Positions 19,801-24,182 of a stretch of DNA of 36,067 bases are shown one piece after another. How positions within the stretch are numbered: position 1 is the stretch's first letter; the number at the start of each line of letters is the position of its first letter. Source of the DNA: Temnopleurus reevesii (taxonomy: Eukaryota; Echinodermata; Echinoidea; Temnopleuroida; Temnopleuridae); the NCBI GenBank assembly GCA_036244855.1, contig BQKZ01005027.1:1-36067 (forward strand), written 5' to 3'. Under the pieces are notes generated by a model. It was not told the DNA's origin, searched no databases, and was given only the letters and a program-made list of their open reading frames with translations. Made by a program: the position numbers and the translations under genes.

Positions 19801-20903
19801 TCAATTTGCTATCATTTAACAAGGAAAGTAAGGTAACTATCATCTATCAGAAGAAATATATCTTCAAACAAATATGTTAAACATATTTAGGAAGCTTTCC
19901 TCATATTTTCTAGTTAATTAAAAGACATAACCTGCAAAGAATTGATATTTTACATTAATGTAACTGGCAAATAAAAATAATATATATATGTGAATAATTT
20001 GTATCTTACTTGCAGCCAGCCATGTAAATAACTGGCTTTAAAAATATTTTAATTGACCTTGTATCATATTGATAACAAGTTTTACAGAATAGAAGAAAGT
20101 TCTTACATTTTTCAGCAAACTTATAAAGTGCTTCGCAACCTTTAATGAGTATTTCCTCCTCAGGACTTTCTAACATAAGAACAACTGTAGCAGCTTTCTT
20201 GCTTTCCACCGGCAATGGATCAAACTGAAAAGAAAACAAAAGAAGTGAATTAATCATGTTCTAAAAACAATGAAATTATTGGAGGGGGGGGGTTGCTGAA
20301 CTTGCTTTATGGAGTCAACAACAGGAAATTTATGAGATTCAAAGCAATGGGTGTTTAAATGATGCACTCTATATATGCGCAAGAATTTCCAACAGATCTG
20401 CAGCCTTATTCAATTCAATTGAATTTATTTCACATTTGCATACAAAACAAATACAATACATGAAATATAGAGCAAATACAAATGTGGGGGATTAACAAAG
20501 GCCAAAGGCCTATCGAGGTTGATTACTTAGGCACATGTACTTATTATATTTTATTTCTATTTTCTAATTACTATTTTTTATGGTGTTCTTACAAATTTCC
20601 TTTACTACGCCTGGCTTTAAATGTACCCTGTATTATGATTATTATGTCATAATTATTTCTGGGAATGATACACATGATACACATGATACACATAGGACAG
20701 AATAATTTCTAGGAAGAATAAGGATATAAAGGGAAAATCATTTTTCTTTTATTTGTGCATCTGCACTCATTGCTTATCTACTGCAAAGCACTAAACACTT
20801 ACTGCACTGTGCCTGCCAACGACAGCCGAAGAAGAAAAATAACAACTTTTCTTACCACATCTTTTGGAGGTGCCTCAGCTTCTTTCTTAGTTTTCTTGCC
20901 CAT
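1193..20903 (-). CDS. ARMC3: ARMC3-like armadillo repeat protein, multi-exon, 3' end outside window
   Basis: Spliced minus-strand gene. One consistent exon path is 20856-20903, 20107-20224, 18775-18900, 17868-17936, 16914-17115, 16370-16538, 15592-15775, 13097-13249, 10841-11126, 9919-9991, 9194-9330, 6853-6969 (5' part lost at N6970), 5608-5708, 4239-4334, 1867-2079, 1193-1355. Every junction has GT/AG and matching phase except around 6970. The start (MGKKTKKEAEAPPKDV) and the whole order align with vertebrate ARMC3 as I know it: N-terminal lysine-rich stretch, about ten armadillo repeats, a charged linker, then the start of the EDR1/CTR1/ARMC3 peptidase-like domain. About 750 residues are visible; human ARMC3 is about 870, so roughly the last 80 residues lie left of base 1. 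ARMC3 is known mainly from testis and ciliated cells; armadillo repeats bind proteins. Several exons appear twice because of contig joins. Confidence 0.92.
1417..1550. mobile_element. Inverted-repeat element (MITE-like), family A copy 1
   Basis: Ends GCCCCGGTCACA / TGTTACTGGGGC and a long inner stem: AAGCAACACGATTCAACACG pairs with its complement just before 1530. About 134 bp, mostly stem. A second copy is at 29665-29792. No clear target duplication. Confidence 0.8.
1867..2079 (-). CDS. ARMC3: ARMC3 coding exon 15
   Basis: 213 nt, acceptor tttcag, donor CA|gtaagt. Starts with a charged helical stretch (AKRESKKEREERELRDRLEA, ERLAEQQALLSQQPP) and continues QYEAPADPIFEGYISDMLND, VSSLPTTREQVISIA, matching the ARMC3 segment before LAKYVAEKMGG. 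Confidence 0.88.
2223..2707. mobile_element. Possible DNA transposon remnant with 12-bp inverted ends
   Basis: TATATCCGTCAT at 2224-2235 is repeated inverted at 2695-2706. Inside are a locally GC-rich stretch and a second inverted pair (GGTAATAGTCCGG / GAACTATTACC, about 2328-2375). No transposase frame. Confidence 0.5.
2743..2850. repeat. Nested hairpin sequence
   Basis: GGCTATCATCC (2776-2786) pairs with GGATGATAGCC (about 2802-2812) around GGGCTGCGCCC, itself self-complementary; AACTATC and GATAGTT form an outer pair. From 2870 to 3940 no gene is seen. Confidence 0.55.
3950..4140 (-). mobile_element. tRNA-derived SINE, 3' truncated
   Basis: On the minus strand TGGTGTAGTGG (A box) and GGTTCAAATCC (B box) are spaced as in a tRNA promoter, followed by the same body as the plus-strand copy at 31544 (TTTCCTTCAGCAAGAAATTT-like, then CACACTGTGCTGCACTCAAC). 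Not a working tRNA gene: the acceptor arms do not pair. Confidence 0.8.
4239..4334 (-). CDS. ARMC3: ARMC3 coding exon 14 (linker)
   Basis: 96 nt, acceptor gtgtag, donor GG|gtaggt. Reads PPVTPAPTIPSELDVKTESK then SNIRSSKSSVK, a proline/serine/lysine-rich, probably disordered linker, matching the ARMC3 serine/lysine-rich stretch in composition only. Only this frame fits the phases of both neighbours; the other two contain a stop or break phase. Confidence 0.78.
4335..5607. other. ARMC3 intron, no further feature seen
   Basis: AT-rich intron between exons 14 and 13, with T and A runs. No exon candidate, inverted repeat or tandem repeat was recognised. The same holds for 5709-6290. Confidence 0.6.
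5608..5708 (-). CDS. ARMC3: ARMC3 coding exon 13
   Basis: 101 nt, acceptor atttacag, donor AG|gtagga. Reads IRPESKFATLEELSEKEVNQ then KKPILLVNCGAAK. Corresponds to the ARMC3 PLKELCLQEPSDLRAVLLIN region after the repeats. Phases agree with exons 12 and 14. Confidence 0.85.
6298..6394 (-). pseudogene. Degenerate tandem copy of ARMC3 exon 12 (farthest)
   Basis: Very close to exon 12 from MVPAKYSLMGF onward, then TAA replaces the leucine codon, followed by GPNDIICDGFYDAGK and the gtaaat donor. The stop makes it non-coding. 196 bp from the middle copy. Confidence 0.8.
6494..6600 (-). pseudogene. Degenerate tandem copy of ARMC3 exon 12 (middle)
   Basis: Reads GSMIPAKYRLMRLLGPNDII then CDGYHDIINAGK, open throughout, with a three-codon insertion before the AGK|gtaaat donor. 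An AG (tttggcag) precedes it. 188 bp from the next copy. The open frame makes it the only extra copy that could plausibly still be spliced in. Confidence 0.75.
6682..6750 (-). pseudogene. Degenerate tandem copy of ARMC3 exon 12 (nearest)
   Basis: Matches the last 22 codons of exon 12 (YSHMGFLGPNNIICEGFYDA, LK) with no stop and a donor-like AAG|gtagat, but the 5' part is missing. Its donor lies 171 bp from that of exon 12. Confidence 0.75.
6853..6969 (-). CDS. ARMC3: ARMC3 coding exon 12, 5' part missing at N6970
   Basis: Visible codons read FSDVALERLLDSMLPAKYSL, MGFLGPNDIICDGFYDAGK, with donor AAG|gtaaat. Matches the ARMC3 KFSEAAYNKLL and IINDGFYDYG segment. In family proteins about 18-20 residues (GALDILEE...) lie between ELCKLG and this point; they are absent here because the contig stops at the N. 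Three degenerate tandem copies follow at 6682, 6494 and 6298. Confidence 0.88.
6971..7110. mobile_element. Inverted-repeat element, family B, cut by contig end
   Basis: Shares CGATCAACTGCAACTTGCGA and the terminal TTTGAGCAACACCCCC with the complete copy at 11433-11559. The left end is missing at N6970. Confidence 0.65.
7344..7505. mobile_element. Inverted-repeat element (ACAGTCAAACCT ends)
   Basis: Left end ACAGTCAAACCTGC, right end complement ACAGTTAAATCTTTC, with CTATAAAGACCA motifs inside both ends. A longer relative is at 9358-9598. Confidence 0.7.
7700..7836 (-). CDS. ARMC3: ARMC3 coding exon 11, second copy
   Basis: Same protein, length, phase and splice sites as 9194-9330. It lies in a segment (about 7121-8222) alignable with about 8598-9947 despite many indels; the right-hand copy alone carries a 250-bp inverted-repeat element at 9350-9600. 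Probably alleles. Confidence 0.8.
8192..8222 (-). CDS. ARMC3: ARMC3 coding exon 10, fragment cut at contig end
   Basis: Only the last ten codons (ending DNESRAQ) and the donor are present; the sequence stops at N8223 and unrelated DNA follows. This is a contig end inside an exon, not a biological truncation. Confidence 0.75.
8518..8564. repeat. 11-bp minisatellite
   Basis: Unit ACTAAAGCATC repeated about four times. Nothing else recognised in 8224-8600. Confidence 0.85.
9068..9111. repeat. Short tandem repeat, unit about 13 bp
   Basis: AAAAACCCCAGTT repeated about three times, directly in tandem. Confidence 0.75.
9194..9330 (-). CDS. ARMC3: ARMC3 coding exon 11 (copy on C3 contig)
   Basis: 137 nt, acceptor gttttag, donor GG|gtaagg. 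Reads LRGLGGLGPLLKLLQSNNDD, VRRAASWALVVCSSDPVIAT, then ELCKL; the HASWAVMVC-type motif and ELCRLG are typical of ARMC3. Eleven synonymous and zero replacement differences from 7700-7836. Confidence 0.9.
9358..9598. mobile_element. Inverted-repeat element (CAAACCTG ends), polymorphic between the two segment copies
   Basis: Begins GTCAAACCTGTTTAG and ends with CAGGTTTGATTGTA, with several internal TCTRTAAAGAC motifs. The matching intron on the left contig (7837-7900) lacks it. Confidence 0.7.
9919..9991 (-). CDS. ARMC3: ARMC3 coding exon 10
   Basis: 73 nt, acceptor gtttcag, donor CAG|gtaatt, reading NAVVQTKAAMSLAAFVCDNE then SRAQ. It matches the ARMC3 motif NTVVQSKAALAV. The T completing a serine codon with exon 9 fits. 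A broken copy (8192-8222) ends at N8223. Confidence 0.9.
9992..10840. other. ARMC3 intron 9, nothing firm
   Basis: TTAATCAAGCGCATTT-like sequence at about 10220 is inverted relative to GTGCACTTGATTAA at about 10164, and CCATGG occurs near 10091 and 10260, perhaps an old inverted-repeat element. No exon candidate. Confidence 0.4.
10841..11126 (-). CDS. ARMC3: ARMC3 coding exon 9 (complete copy)
   Basis: 286 nt, acceptor atgatag, donor AG|gtgagg. Contains GIAPLVKLLGSENGDVAENS, LANLTSGTVQNCVELAERNG, IEPLIGLLNSSREGAQANAA, QVLTNMATDEILRADIQSRG and IVGALLTPLHS, about two armadillo repeats. The in-frame ATGATA just upstream belongs to the intron and is not a start. Phases fit exons 8 and 10. Confidence 0.92.
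11433..11559. mobile_element. Inverted-repeat element, family B, complete
   Basis: Left end GGGGGGTGATAATCAAAAGT and right-end complement AGGGGTGTTGTTCAAAAGTT, both continuing TGCAATTGATCGC: about 30-bp inverted ends. Confidence 0.75.
11717..11869 (-). CDS. ARMC3: ARMC3 coding exon 8, second copy
   Basis: Same length, phase and splice sites as 13097-13249. Thirteen substitutions in 153 bases (8.5%), every one synonymous. Intact; linked on the same contig to the complete exon 9 at 10841-11126. Probably the other allele. Confidence 0.8.
11905..12182. repeat. Probable dispersed repeat up to the N run
   Basis: From GGAGGACTCCGGACC to CAGGTCACGTGACATGACGT the sequence has no counterpart in the allelic intron at 13290-13580, so it is probably an insertion. 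Class unknown. Confidence 0.4.
12183..12417. other. Assembly gap (235 N)
   Basis: Gap of Ns inside the second ARMC3 exon 9. DNA on both sides comes from the same genomic interval (10841-11900 matches 12418-13290), so the gap joins overlapping contigs. Confidence 0.95.
12418..12662 (-). CDS. ARMC3: ARMC3 coding exon 9, second copy, 3' end lost in N run
   Basis: First 245 bases of exon 9 in gene orientation, cut by the N run at 12183-12417. Six differences from 10841-11126 over this length, all synonymous. Acceptor intact. Allelic duplicate created at the contig join. Confidence 0.8.
13097..13249 (-). CDS. ARMC3: ARMC3 coding exon 8 (copy on C4 contig)
   Basis: 153 nt, acceptor aatttag, donor G|gtaggt. 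Reads ENCKIFHEQEGEKTLVCLLE, VESAPVQAATAQALAIMAES, then ALCRQTIAEY. FHEQE is a hallmark of ARMC3 at this position. The protein is identical to 11717-11869 although 13 bases differ. Confidence 0.9.
13995..14178 (-). CDS. ARMC3: ARMC3 coding exon 7, second copy
   Basis: Identical protein and splice sites to 15592-15775. The differences cluster in a short tract (about 13974-14089) inside an otherwise nearly identical 1.6 kb. It joins in phase to exon 8 at 13097-13249 on the same contig, so this is the copy physically linked to downstream exons without a break. Confidence 0.8.
14225..14361 (-). pseudogene. Truncated, frameshifted extra copy of ARMC3 exon 7 (left contig)
   Basis: Same remnant as at 15822-15958, 183 bp upstream of the exon 7 acceptor. 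The acceptor is retained; a 2-base insertion shifts the frame to a stop; no usable donor follows. It could act as a decoy acceptor but cannot encode an armadillo repeat. Confidence 0.8.
14773..14941 (-). CDS. ARMC3: ARMC3 coding exon 6, second copy
   Basis: Same length, splice sites and protein as 16370-16538, one synonymous difference (ACT/ACG, threonine). It lies in the 13676-15270 segment, which is repeated almost unchanged at 15272-16866 across N15271. Both copies have open frames and intact splice sites, but using both in one transcript would double a repeat. Most likely an assembly duplicate. Confidence 0.7.
15120..15270. repeat. (CAT)n/(CAC)n microsatellite at contig end
   Basis: Truncated version of the tract at 16735-16912, ending at N15271. 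Confidence 0.9.
15592..15775 (-). CDS. ARMC3: ARMC3 coding exon 7 (copy on right-hand contig)
   Basis: 184 nt, phase 0 start after aaatag, ending AAT C|gtaagc. Reads EFEDLHVHALNVLSNCLEDI, ESMELIQTTGGLQKLLAFAA, then ESEKPEVQENASKAIARAAR. Aligns with the ARMC3 NCLEDMDTM and QQTGGLKKLLSFAE region. Seven synonymous differences from 13995-14178, all in the 3' half. Confidence 0.9.
15822..15958 (-). pseudogene. Truncated, frameshifted extra copy of ARMC3 exon 7 (right contig)
   Basis: About 137 bp matching the 5' two thirds of exon 7, with an intact acceptor (tttcaccag) but a 2-base insertion after the fourth codon that leads to TGA within about ten codons. The match fades in the LAFAA region and no donor follows. 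It sits just upstream of exon 7. The equivalent at 14225-14361 shows that it predates the contig overlap. Confidence 0.8.
16370..16538 (-). CDS. ARMC3: ARMC3 coding exon 6 (copy on right-hand contig)
   Basis: 169 nt, acceptor ctgcag, donor AAA|gtaaga. Reads ARGLEPLLELLKSDYPVIQE, LALQSLTLSTQDAENREALR, then ELEGLERLVDFVGTK, one armadillo repeat plus helix. The second copy at 14773-14941 differs by a single synonymous base. I treat the two as alleles or one allele assembled twice. Confidence 0.9.
16735..16912. repeat. (CAT)n/(CAC)n microsatellite touching ARMC3 exon 5 donor
   Basis: In gene orientation the intron starts gtaatggtggtgatggtgat, so repeat units begin at about intron base 4 and continue for some 170 bases. 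Confidence 0.92.
16914..17115 (-). CDS. ARMC3: ARMC3 coding exon 5
   Basis: 202 nt covering DTLVHEFSSLCLANMAHEYS, SSKVQIMELGGLDPLIVLLS, then DPDPDVTKNSVEAVSLLLQD, ending in QSRAAI plus AG|gtaatgg. Strongly ARMC3-like (HEF.SLCLANM, SKVQI, DPDVKKNS). Its donor runs directly into a long GGTGAT/GATGAT microsatellite occupying 16735-16912. Confidence 0.93.
17273..17584. mobile_element. MITE with ~77-bp inverted ends and TAA target duplication (Harbinger-like)
   Basis: Ends GGCCCGTATTCTGATAGCGA and its near-perfect complement; the match continues through AACCCTGGTCTAAATCTGTG to about 77 bp. TAA flanks both sides (17270-17272, 17585-17587). A 3-bp TWA duplication suggests PIF/Harbinger; the class is an inference. 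Confidence 0.85.
17868..17936 (-). CDS. ARMC3: ARMC3 coding exon 4
   Basis: Short 69-nt exon after cttgcag, reading EVRRLLRKSDCVPNLIKLLA and PE, with donor G|gtattt. Phases (2 nt in, 1 nt out) fit exons 3 and 5 exactly. It matches the ARMC3 stretch before VIHEFASLCLAN. Confidence 0.88.
18463..18591. mobile_element. Inverted-repeat element, family C (CAGTGGAA...TTATAAAGAG)
   Basis: Starts CAGCGGAAACTAGGTATAAC and ends TTTATACCGATTTTCCACTG. Shares the TATAAC/CTTTATA and GGGACCAG motifs with 27661, 28508, 32140 and 32866. Confidence 0.65.
18735..18808. repeat. 36-bp perfect duplicate around N18772
   Basis: 18735-18770 equals 18773-18808, both covering the exon 3 end and donor. Unmerged contig overlap. 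Confidence 0.95.
18775..18900 (-). CDS. ARMC3: ARMC3 coding exon 3
   Basis: 126 nt, acceptor ttcccag and donor A|gt, reading DENRGMLLELGAGDHLLKLI then TSEEKTVRRNAIMTLGVMSAH, an armadillo repeat. The exon is complete to the right of N18772; left of the N its last bases and donor occur again at 18735-18770, an unmerged contig overlap. Read literally, the sequence would give a false second exon end. Confidence 0.9.
18901..20106. other. ARMC3 intron 2, internal repeat only
   Basis: A stretch at about 18940-19170 (AGTTATCTTTCTRAAGC..., then GATAATTAATTATCTCTTTG) recurs, degraded, at 19640-19800, an imperfect duplication about 640 bp apart. No exon candidate. Confidence 0.5.
20107..20224 (-). CDS. 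ARMC3: ARMC3 coding exon 2
   Basis: Begins FDPLPVESKKAATVVLMLES in phase 0 after ttttcag and ends in AAA T|gtaaga. The ESKKAATVVLML and PEEEIL motifs match the first armadillo repeat of ARMC3. Length 118 nt, with one leftover base that completes a cysteine codon with exon 3. Confidence 0.92.
20410..20590. mobile_element. Possible non-LTR retrotransposon tail
   Basis: ATTCAATTCAATTGAATTTA, then a TTCACATTTGCATACAAAAC-type stretch and GGCCAAAGGCCTATCGAGGT. Resembles 3' ends of LINE-like repeats of marine invertebrates, from memory only. Confidence 0.3.
20856..20903 (-). CDS. ARMC3: ARMC3 coding exon 1 (start codon)
   Basis: Sixteen codons, MGKKTKKEAEAPPKDV, ending in phase 0 at GTG|gtaag. The ATG at 20903 is supported by near identity to the vertebrate ARMC3 N-terminus. 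A good 3' splice site (acattcag) ends at 20920, so the exon probably begins at 20919 with 16 bases of 5' UTR, and an untranslated first exon lies further upstream, not located. Confidence 0.9.
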
Positions 20904-21497
20904 GTTGCTGTGTGAATACCTGAATGTTGGAGGGAAATGAAAAATAAATTGACATTTAATAGATTAAATCACTTTCTGAACTTGACATTTTCATAATTTA
21001 ATTTCATGCTGCATATTGATTTAGAATTGTCAACTTTGTAAAGGAAGGTCTGTATTCCAATAGCGAGGTTTATCTTTATCCAGGTCTATCTGGGTCATTG
21101 TCATTTAGACCATTGTTTTAACTTTGAATAGCTCATGCATAAATGACAATGACTTAGACTTAGTACCCATTTGAATGAAGCGCTGTTATGTTATAGATAG
21201 CAACAAACATGGCATCTACGGACCTCCATAAAAAATGTCACAATAAATCATTTGTTTACAACTTTATAGTTTGGACTATTTTTGTTGTTGAAACAGGTCT
21301 AACATTAGCCTAGGTCTAGGCTAGAACTAGAATATGCCAACATATAAATAAAACATACAAACAAATACTAAATAGAAATATCGTTCATTTGAGTCTTGAT
21401 TTTCTGGAAATGTAGATTTATCTCTAATTTAATTGTCTTCTGAAATATGGGCCATGCTACATGGCCGTCTTTAAATGGTAAACTTTAGTAAAGTGCC

Positions 21498-21941
21498 TAG
21501 ACCGATAAAACGGGTCTATTTCGATCAGGATTTGCTCCGCTGAGGCTATCGCCTGGCTACGCATCCTTCCTCAATAGACCGTTAACGGCGCTAGAGACGC
21601 CTGTGATAAAGTTGTACTTGTAGTGATACCCTCTGATTTTCACACAGAAAACACAGATTTTCAAGGTGTTTTGGGGAAACCTTCAAGGTAATCTGAAAAA
21701 TTATATATTTTTTTATCGTATTCATAGTTCAGTTAATATTATACAAATATAAAATAGCCAATTTTCGTGAGGGTGCGCGGCAGCACCCCAACTCCCATAG
21801 ACGCTGTGTATTGTACAATTTGTAGCTTCAACAACCTGCACTACACGCTGAATTGGGGCGTTTTCTGACTCTCTGGAGGAGGCACCACCAAAAGTCAGAA
21901 ATCGTTAAAAAACCCCTCCGAGAGTCAGATTTTTCTGTCTA
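21498..21941. mobile_element. hAT-like insertion, 444 bp, with 8-9 bp target duplication
   Basis: Flanked by TAAAGTGCC on both sides (21489-21497, 21942-21950); the other haplotype has a single TAAAATGCC at the same place (about 23213). Ends are TAGACCGATAAAA and, inverted, TAGACAGAAAAA. An 8-bp duplication is typical of hAT elements; no transposase frame, so non-autonomous. Confidence 0.75.
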
Positions 21942-22470
21942 TAAAGTGCCAGTCTTTGACTTCGGAGAAGTGCTTTTTTTTTGTTTTAATTCTTTTCACA
22001 ATGACAATGACATGAATGTATGAACTATGATAAAGATCTCAGNTTAATTTCATGCTGCATATTTGATTTCGAATTGTCAACTTTGTAAAGGAAGGTCTGT
22101 ATTCCAATAGCGAGGTTTATCTTTATCCAGGTCTATCTAAGTCATTGTCATTTAGACCATTGTTTTAACTTTGAATAGCTCATGCATAAATGACAATGAC
22201 TTAGACTTAGTACCCATTTGAATGAAGCGCTGTTAAAACAAAAAACAAACACAACAACCCAATTAAGTTAAATTTTCCATATACTATGACGCATTATATG
22301 GCATCTACGGACCTCCATAAAAAATGACACAATAATCATTTGGTTAAAACTTTATAGTTTAGACTATTTTTTTTTTTGTTGAAACAGGTCTAACGTTAGC
22401 CTAGGTCTAGGCTAGAACTAGAATATGCCAACATATAAATAAAACATACAAACAAATATAAATTAAATAT

Positions 22471-23113
22471 CATATTTGAATTATTTCGTGTGGCCAAATT
22501 TAGAATGTATTTGCTTCAATTACAATGTTCTGAAGCAGGGCCAAAACCACATTGTTAATTATTATGTGCCAACTTGGAAGATCCCTATTTGTTCTGTGAC
22601 CTGCATCCCTCCGTAAGAGTTCTCATCATTTCCAGCTATTTTCTATTTTATTAAGATTGCAATTAGTATCGCAATCTGAAAGAACCGGGAGGAATGTAGT
22701 AATTGTGGGATTATGTTAAGTCTGTTATGCGATGTATGCCATTGTGTTCTCTGTGGTGTGCGTGCGTGGGCGGACGCACGCTCGAGTGGTTCATGGTACG
22801 GCCTTGCTGGAGGAGCCGATGGGACGTCAGAGCTGAACTGGACCCCAACGAGCAAGGACGTCGTGCCTCCCACCGTTACTGCCCGGGGACCTCAGCCGAC
22901 ATCATGCATGTGAGTATGAATGCTATGCGTGCGTGATGACTGATATGTAGTGCAACGATGTAGTGTTAGTTAATGTAGTCATTTGTAGTGTATGTTAAGC
23001 GAAGTAAAATAAGCAACTTGTAGGTAATTAAAGTAAGTAATTCCAACTCGTCCCAATAGTATTTTCCCGTAGTTTGCCTTAACCACTTAACCTCGTTTAC
23101 AATACATTAATCA
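22471..23113. mobile_element. Private insertion in right haplotype, possibly LTR-derived
   Basis: Absent from the left copy, where about 21390 continues directly. Contains a GC-rich part (22740-22890, GGGCGGACGCACGC) unlike its surroundings and a tail CTTAACCTCGTTTACA that could be an LTR end. Open frames here are short and unlike any known protein. Confidence 0.4.
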
Positions 23114-24110
23114 TTTGACTTGGTTTTCTGGAAATGTAGATTTATCTCTAATTTAATTGTCTTCTGAAATATGGGCCATGCTACATGGCCGTCTTTAAAT
23201 GGTAAACTTTAGTAAAATGCCAGTCTTTGACTTCGGAGAAGTGCTTTTTTAAATTTTAATTCTTTTCACAATGAGTGACATGAACGTATGATAAAGATCT
23301 CAGTCTAGGCTTCAAAACATTCCTTTCACAGGAAAAACAAAGCATATGAATGATATAACGCTAGAATGAGATCAATAGAATAATGTACAAGAGTTTGGAA
23401 TAATAAAACACTGAGTCTAAGAATGTTTATAAAACTGATCAATTCTTCTTCTTCTTCTCTGTTGAATTCCTCAGTTTGCTGGAGAACTGCTGAGGTGTCA
23501 GCAGTTTTGGTGGGTTACAATGTACATGAAGGAATGTCAGTTACAGTGTGCATTGCTCTGGTCTACAATCCGCTGTCTTTTGAAGTGCAGATTTAGGAGG
23601 AATTGCAGGGACATTTTGTGGAATTCGGCAAATTGGTATCGAGTCTTCCTACACATTTTACTACGTATGGGCCTACACTAAAACAATTTTATCCAAACTG
23701 AACATATCCAAAATAATCGCTTGCAATTTGTACTATATGTGGTATTAAAGAGCTCAAATTGGTATAAATTGCTCAATAGAGTATAATAAGATCTTATAAC
23801 ATGATAAAAAGTCATGAAAATAAATTATGAAGGAATGTTAATGCGTTTAAAATACCTGAAAAATTGTACTTCGACGTTAAGAAATGTTTTCAGCTGTTGC
23901 TATGCTGTTCTTATGAGACAAATATAAGAAGTATATTTTTTTGTAAATTAATATTTTTTTGTCATTTTTTGCTTTGTAAAAATATAAAATACAAATAAAT
24001 GTTATTTTTAATTAAACTAAAATCTTAAATTTAAATAAAATTGCATTTTTCTCTCCAAATTGTGAATTATATTGTGCTAAAATTATCTCCCAGGATGCAT
24101 TTCAACGAAA

Positions 24111-24182
24111 ATGGCATCTTACGTAAGCCGTCTGCTACGACCAGCTCAAGGACTTTTTGTCAAATTTAACATTTCCTCAACG
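24111..24182 (+). CDS. SDHAF2: SDHAF2 coding exon 1, mitochondrial presequence
   Basis: Twenty-four codons ending TCA ACG|gtatgt in phase 0. The upstream ATG at 24095 is in another frame and reaches TAA within the exon, so 24111 is preferred. Arg at positions 7 and 10, Lys 18 and no acidic residues suit import. Confidence 0.82.

Larger units (their letters stand above)
20999..23303. repeat. Two copies of the ARMC3-SDHAF2 intergenic segment across N22043
   Basis: 20999-22042 and 22044-23303 share over 500 bp of close match, including TGTATTCCAATAGCGAGGTT and GGCCATGCTACATGGCCGTC. Each carries a different private insertion (21498-21941 on the left; about 22471-23113 on the right). They look like two haplotypes. 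Confidence 0.88.

Noticed and set aside
22703..22936. Overlapping 66-77 codon frames in the GC-rich stretch
   Set aside because: No recognisable protein; open frames are expected in short GC-rich DNA, and the interval is missing from the other haplotype.
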